64,000 nucleotides of DNA, taken from the NCBI GenBank assembly GCA_947179485.1, contig OX359246.1:27280001-27344000 (forward strand), in the 5' to 3' direction. Made by a program: the position numbers and the translations under genes. The stretch is from Allacma fusca (taxonomy: Eukaryota > Arthropoda > Collembola > Symphypleona > Sminthuridae). The notes under the pieces were generated by a model. That model saw only the letters and a list, made by a program, of their open reading frames with translations. It made no database searches and was not told the origin of the DNA. Shown here piece after piece: positions 60,201-64,000 of the stretch (position 1 is its first letter; every line of letters starts with the position of its first letter).

Positions 60201-60660
60201 AACGGAAGTCGGGAACGTCAACGGAGATTTGACATCTGGAGAGAACATTGCTGATAACGGTGGAGTCCGTCAGTCTTATCTGGCTTACCAAAATTGGATC
60301 AAGAACAACAACGGCGGACAGGAGGAGCTCAGACTCCCAGGCTTGGAAGAGTTGACACATGAACAGTTATTTTTCTTAGGTTTCTCAAATGTAAGATTAC
60401 GCTTCAGTTCAAAATATTAACTTTAAACTTTAATAATAATTGAAGGAAATATCTATCATATCATATGATAAATGTTACTCTAGATTTGGTGCCAGAGCAT
60501 CACGAACGAGGGGCTAGAAAATCAACTTATCACTGATCCCCACAGCCCAGCACAATTCCGTGTTATTGGGTCCCTTCAAAATTCCGAGACGTTTTCTCAA
60601 GCCTGGAGCTGTCCTGCTGGTTCATTTATGAATCCAGCGGATAAATGCGTTTTGTGGTAG
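57214..60660 (+). CDS. Secreted neprilysin-like M13 metallopeptidase C
   Basis: Twelve exons: 57214-57442, 57539-57700, 57828-57911, 58013-58218, 58317-58628, 58724-58983, 59071-59344, 59462-59565, 59674-59732, 59888-59939, 60024-60390, 60484-60660; 761 aa. The ATG at 57214 is the one homologous to copy B; upstream the frame has only a TTG. Signal peptide FFFVCVLGSVAG. Marks: NPCDDFFQYSCGKW, INYGGIGVVIGHEITHGFD, GENIADNGG, C-terminal CVLW. Nearly identical to B through exon 10, but exons 11-12 are clearly its own (for example NAKNWWSEEILKKF, and WSCPAGSFMNPADKCVLW), and the 3' flank shows no match to A or B. All catalytic motifs are intact. Substrate unknown. Confidence 0.95.
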
Positions 60661-63653
60661 TTTATGATTTGTGGCTGGTTTGCTTTTCAAAATGCCAAAT
60701 TGTTGTTATTCATTACTTGTCAATGTCAATACTATTCCTATGGTTAATAATTATCGCCTTTGATAATAGTTGAGACAATAAATTCCACCTGACTTACAAA
60801 TCAAATGGGAGTTTAAAATCGAAACACTGAACACCATATATTTAATCACCATATAAGTGCTTTGCTGCGATTAATCTATTTGTAATTTATCATTTTACCA
60901 TAATTTCACAAAAGTGCTCCCTCGATATATCTTAATCGTTCATTGAAAATGAATGCATTTTTTAATAAAATTGGTTGGTTTTGGTGCAGCTGACGATGCT
61001 ATGTTTGATAGGTTAAATCTTCAATTCCCCCAAGTAATGCACTAAAACGTTTCGCATTTAGGTCTCTCAAATAATTGCAATTTACATCAATAGTTTTAAT
61101 ATTTGGAAATTGTATAAACAGACAATACTTCAAAATAATTATTTTTGGAAAGATTTGGGAATAAATGACTTAAGATGTATTTTATAAACAAAACTTAGTT
61201 TTACAAATTATTGGTTTATGTGTTATCCATAACTTTGGATTAGAGTGGGGGAAATAAATTGACAAGCTTTATTAATTTGCGAGCTTTCTACAGCTAACGG
61301 ATTGTCATAAAACAACAAGTGATAACAAATAGTGAAAAAAATCTCTGAAATTGAAACAACCATTGAAAAACTGGCCCGATTAAATTTGTGTGTCAATGTA
61401 TGAAGATGATTTACTTTTTTATGGCTAAAACTTGCTTCTTTCTTTGCACGGCCTGTCTAAAACCTAGGGATATTACGTTCTGGTTTTTTGAAAAACCTTT
61501 AAATTTTCTACGAAGAAAGTATTAATTTTTCTTTTTGCAGTTTACAAGTGCAAAATATTAGCTCCTTGTGGTTGAGCCACATGGAATATTTGTGGAAGTG
61601 ACCAAATCAAATCTGTGTATCTCAAAAACTCCTCCAAATTTTCGTTCCGCTCAATTTGATATTTCCTATAATTACTTTAAGCTCCAAACTCATGTTGAAG
61701 TAGGTATGGTTCAAATAAACTCGGGATCCCAAAAATAATAATTGAATTCTTCAATGAAATGATTGATTATAGAAAGCTTTTGCCGTCTTGCAAAAATTTC
61801 ATAAGATAATTTCTAAACTGTGGGAACCGACCGCTACAAATATTTGACATTTTTGAAATGAGAAGTATATGTATCTGAGTTCAGTATACGAAAACACCGT
61901 AGCAGGGACTTTAAGTTTCAAAATATTCCAGTAAATTCAGTGGAACGTCTTTTAAAATGACTTTTGTATACCCCAGCCAGGGTATATGAAGCCAGTAATA
62001 AAATACATTTACAATTTACCCCTATATGCACAGATATGTACATACAGAAGCGTGAACACCAGCAACACTCAGTGATCAGACGCCAATATTACAGGTTACA
62101 GTACAGCAGCATTTAATTAATAACATTTAATACAAATAGATTACTGTACATAATACGGAGACACTATTATTACGCAGATTTTTCTTAAACCACGTGCAAA
62201 TTATATTATCTCATTAAATCAATAAATTATTAACACAGTTTGTAGTATATTGTCATTCTTGTTAAGCCCATGTCCGAATTAAAGCAATAAAATGTATGTT
62301 TCGTGCTTGAGCATTGCAAATGTACATACATAATTATGAACCCGTTATTTATTTAAAATTACAGGAGGACACATCCGTATCTTACAGTTGCACTGTTCCG
62401 TTATATGTTCTATTCAGCAAATTAATTTTTATGACTCAAAATTGGTCTGGAAACCCCAAATATTCAACTAACCAAAGCTATAAGTAGTTACTGTGCGCAT
62501 ACTGACTACATTATGTACATATGCTAAGTGTCATAAAACAACTGTAGTCTGCTCTTCCATTCAGTTTCCTTCCCAATTGTACGTAAATAAATTGAAATTG
62601 TTAGCAGCCACAGTGTGGGGATTCTTCAACCTGTATGTATATATTCCTATACTGTACAGCCTATACTCCATATAAGCTATGTAATTTTCTATAGCAAGTA
62701 TATTTATTAATTACATAAATGTACACCCTGTACAGGACATTCTCGACACGCATATCCACAATGCTAAAATGTAGTAAACTTTGTTTCTATAAGGATAGGA
62801 TTTTCCTCATCATTGAGTCTGGTCTGGGCCCCAAAATTTTCGAAAACCTCAGCATTTTTCACACCTTTGATTGTCCTTCCGTTAGTACAGGAAGGAGGTA
62901 ACAATACAATACTATGTATGTATCTGTAAATACTCATCGTAACCTACAAAGTTTGTGTCACGCTATATGTACTGCATGTCGAACAGGAATAATTTTACAC
63001 TGAAAATGTAGCTCAAAATTGTAATCCCAAATATAATGTGTGAAAGAAAATTTTATTTTAGTTAAAATGGATCTCAAGATAATTGTCACACAATTTTTTA
63101 AAAAACCACGGGACGACTCAAGGAGAGGAGCAGAAATACTTAAAAAACAAAAGGGGCGAGCTCCTAGGAAATGAACCATTAAATTGGGTGATTTTTGTTT
63201 AGAGACTGATTATCGTTACTCGTTATTACATATGTATAGTGTTCACGGGAATTAATTAAATAATATGCACGTACACGCTCTTTGCGATAAAATCTGAGAA
63301 TAAGTATCTACAGCCTACCGTGTGCATTCATGTAAACAAAATATTTTAATTTCCTGAAAACAATAACAACTAAACCCAGCTTAGCGTCAACTTCTCAGAT
63401 TAAACGTCAAAAATTTGAAGTAGGATTTCATAAACAAGATGCATTAGATGAAGTACTTGTTAAACTAGTTTCACACCTCCTGGAGACTAGGACTGGCTTA
63501 AATCATAATTGTGTTTATAGTACTTACACTTGTGATATTATTTCCAAGTTCTATTCTGGGACCATACTTAACACTACATACAGGTGACTTCCCGAGAAAA
63601 TGAAAGTAAAATTCCCCAGTCGTCACTACCTTTCAATGACCCTTCAACGTGGG
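60661..63653. other. Intergenic region neprilysin C to FASN
   Basis: About 3 kb, AT-rich. No coding exon, repeat array or RNA gene recognised; ORFs at 62493-62675, 62719-62901 and 62958-63179 look like chance. Confidence 0.45.
60777..60782 (+). terminator. Polyadenylation signal of neprilysin-like gene C
   Basis: AATAAA about 117 nt past the stop codon. Confidence 0.5.
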
Positions 63654-63692
63654 TATAAAAGTTGGCTCTCATATTTTCCCTGTCGTTTCACT
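63654..63692 (+). promoter_or_regulatory. TATA promoter of fatty acid synthase gene
   Basis: TATAAAA at 63654-63660, about 36 bp before an initiator-like TTTCACTT (A at 63690), and about 90 bp of 5'UTR before the start codon. The only convincing TATA/initiator pair I saw in the window; it would suit a strongly regulated lipogenic gene. The exact start is inferred. Confidence 0.5.
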
Positions 63693-63781
63693 TAACAAGA
63701 ATCTAGCAGGAAATTATCTTCCTTGTGTTGCAGCTCATCTAGTAGTATCTTAACTTATTATTCTTGAATATCTTTTGAGCA

Positions 63782-63902
63782 ATGGAGAAAAAGACATTTC
63801 CCTTTGAGATTGTCATTAGCGGGATGTCCGGTCGTTTACCGGAGTCTGCAAATTTGGAAGAATTCCGGCATAATCTTTTCAATGGAGTTGATATGGTTAC
63901 GG
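63782..63902 (+). CDS. FASN: Fatty acid synthase, first coding exon (partial)
   Basis: ATG at 63782, exon ends at 63902 with donor GTATGT (phase 1); the gene continues beyond the window. The 40 codons read [14 protein letters not shown], then [15 protein letters not shown], the very start of the beta-ketoacyl synthase domain of animal type I fatty acid synthase, the cytosolic multidomain enzyme that makes palmitate. Only this small part is seen, so a related polyketide-synthase-like paralog cannot be excluded. Confidence 0.82.
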
Positions 63903-64000
63903 GTATGTGATATTAACGTTATAAATCTGAATTAATTTTTTCGTACAGTCTGTCCCACATACAACAGTGATTTTTTTTCTGTACAATTACATTGTACAGA

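Noticed and set aside
1-64000. tRNA, rRNA or CRISPR loci
   Set aside because: No cloverleaf with matching box A/B words, no rRNA-like sequence and no spaced direct-repeat array of CRISPR type was seen; the tandem arrays are contiguous satellites in a eukaryotic genome.

Overview
The window is nuclear DNA of an animal, most likely an arthropod, possibly a springtail-like hexapod. This rests on AT-rich sequence, many short GT-AG introns, metazoan gene families, a fatty acid synthase start of arthropod type and a tandem set of secreted neprilysins. The species cannot be fixed from the sequence alone. Exon structures were read by hand from splice consensus, reading phase and family alignment from memory; total coding lengths close in frame for every complete gene.

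Left part (1-11.4 kb): housekeeping genes. The N-terminal part of a TFIIIC90-like gene (GTF3C4) runs on the minus strand from 7345 off the left edge. Its 5.6 kb first intron holds a complete intronless ITFG1 (TIP) gene on the same strand. METTL18 (plus, 5 exons) lies head-to-head with GTF3C4 and converges on PNPO (minus, 6 coding exons).

Middle (14-34 kb): D-glucuronyl C5-epimerase (GLCE, 6 coding exons), a complete 21-exon full-size ABCB/P-glycoprotein transporter of 1341 aa, an intronless atlastin-like GTPase and a four-exon inward-rectifier K+ channel (minus).

Right-middle (34-43.5 kb): repeats (a CACTC/ACTCCT-rich element, a 27-bp minisatellite, a GGTCCG-rich hAT-like element) and two more intronless atlastin-like genes. 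All three atlastin-like proteins keep the GTPase motifs but lack the membrane hairpin of atlastin.

Right part (44.2-60.7 kb): a tandem array of three secreted M13 metallopeptidases (neprilysin-like), each with the same 12-exon structure. The middle copy is a mosaic of its two neighbours, and its intron 7 carries a 1.1-kb array of 25-bp units with an inverted arrangement. The window ends with the TATA-containing promoter and first coding exon of a fatty acid synthase.

The genes form no obvious single pathway. The most unusual content is the soluble atlastin-like family and the recombinational history of the neprilysin array.
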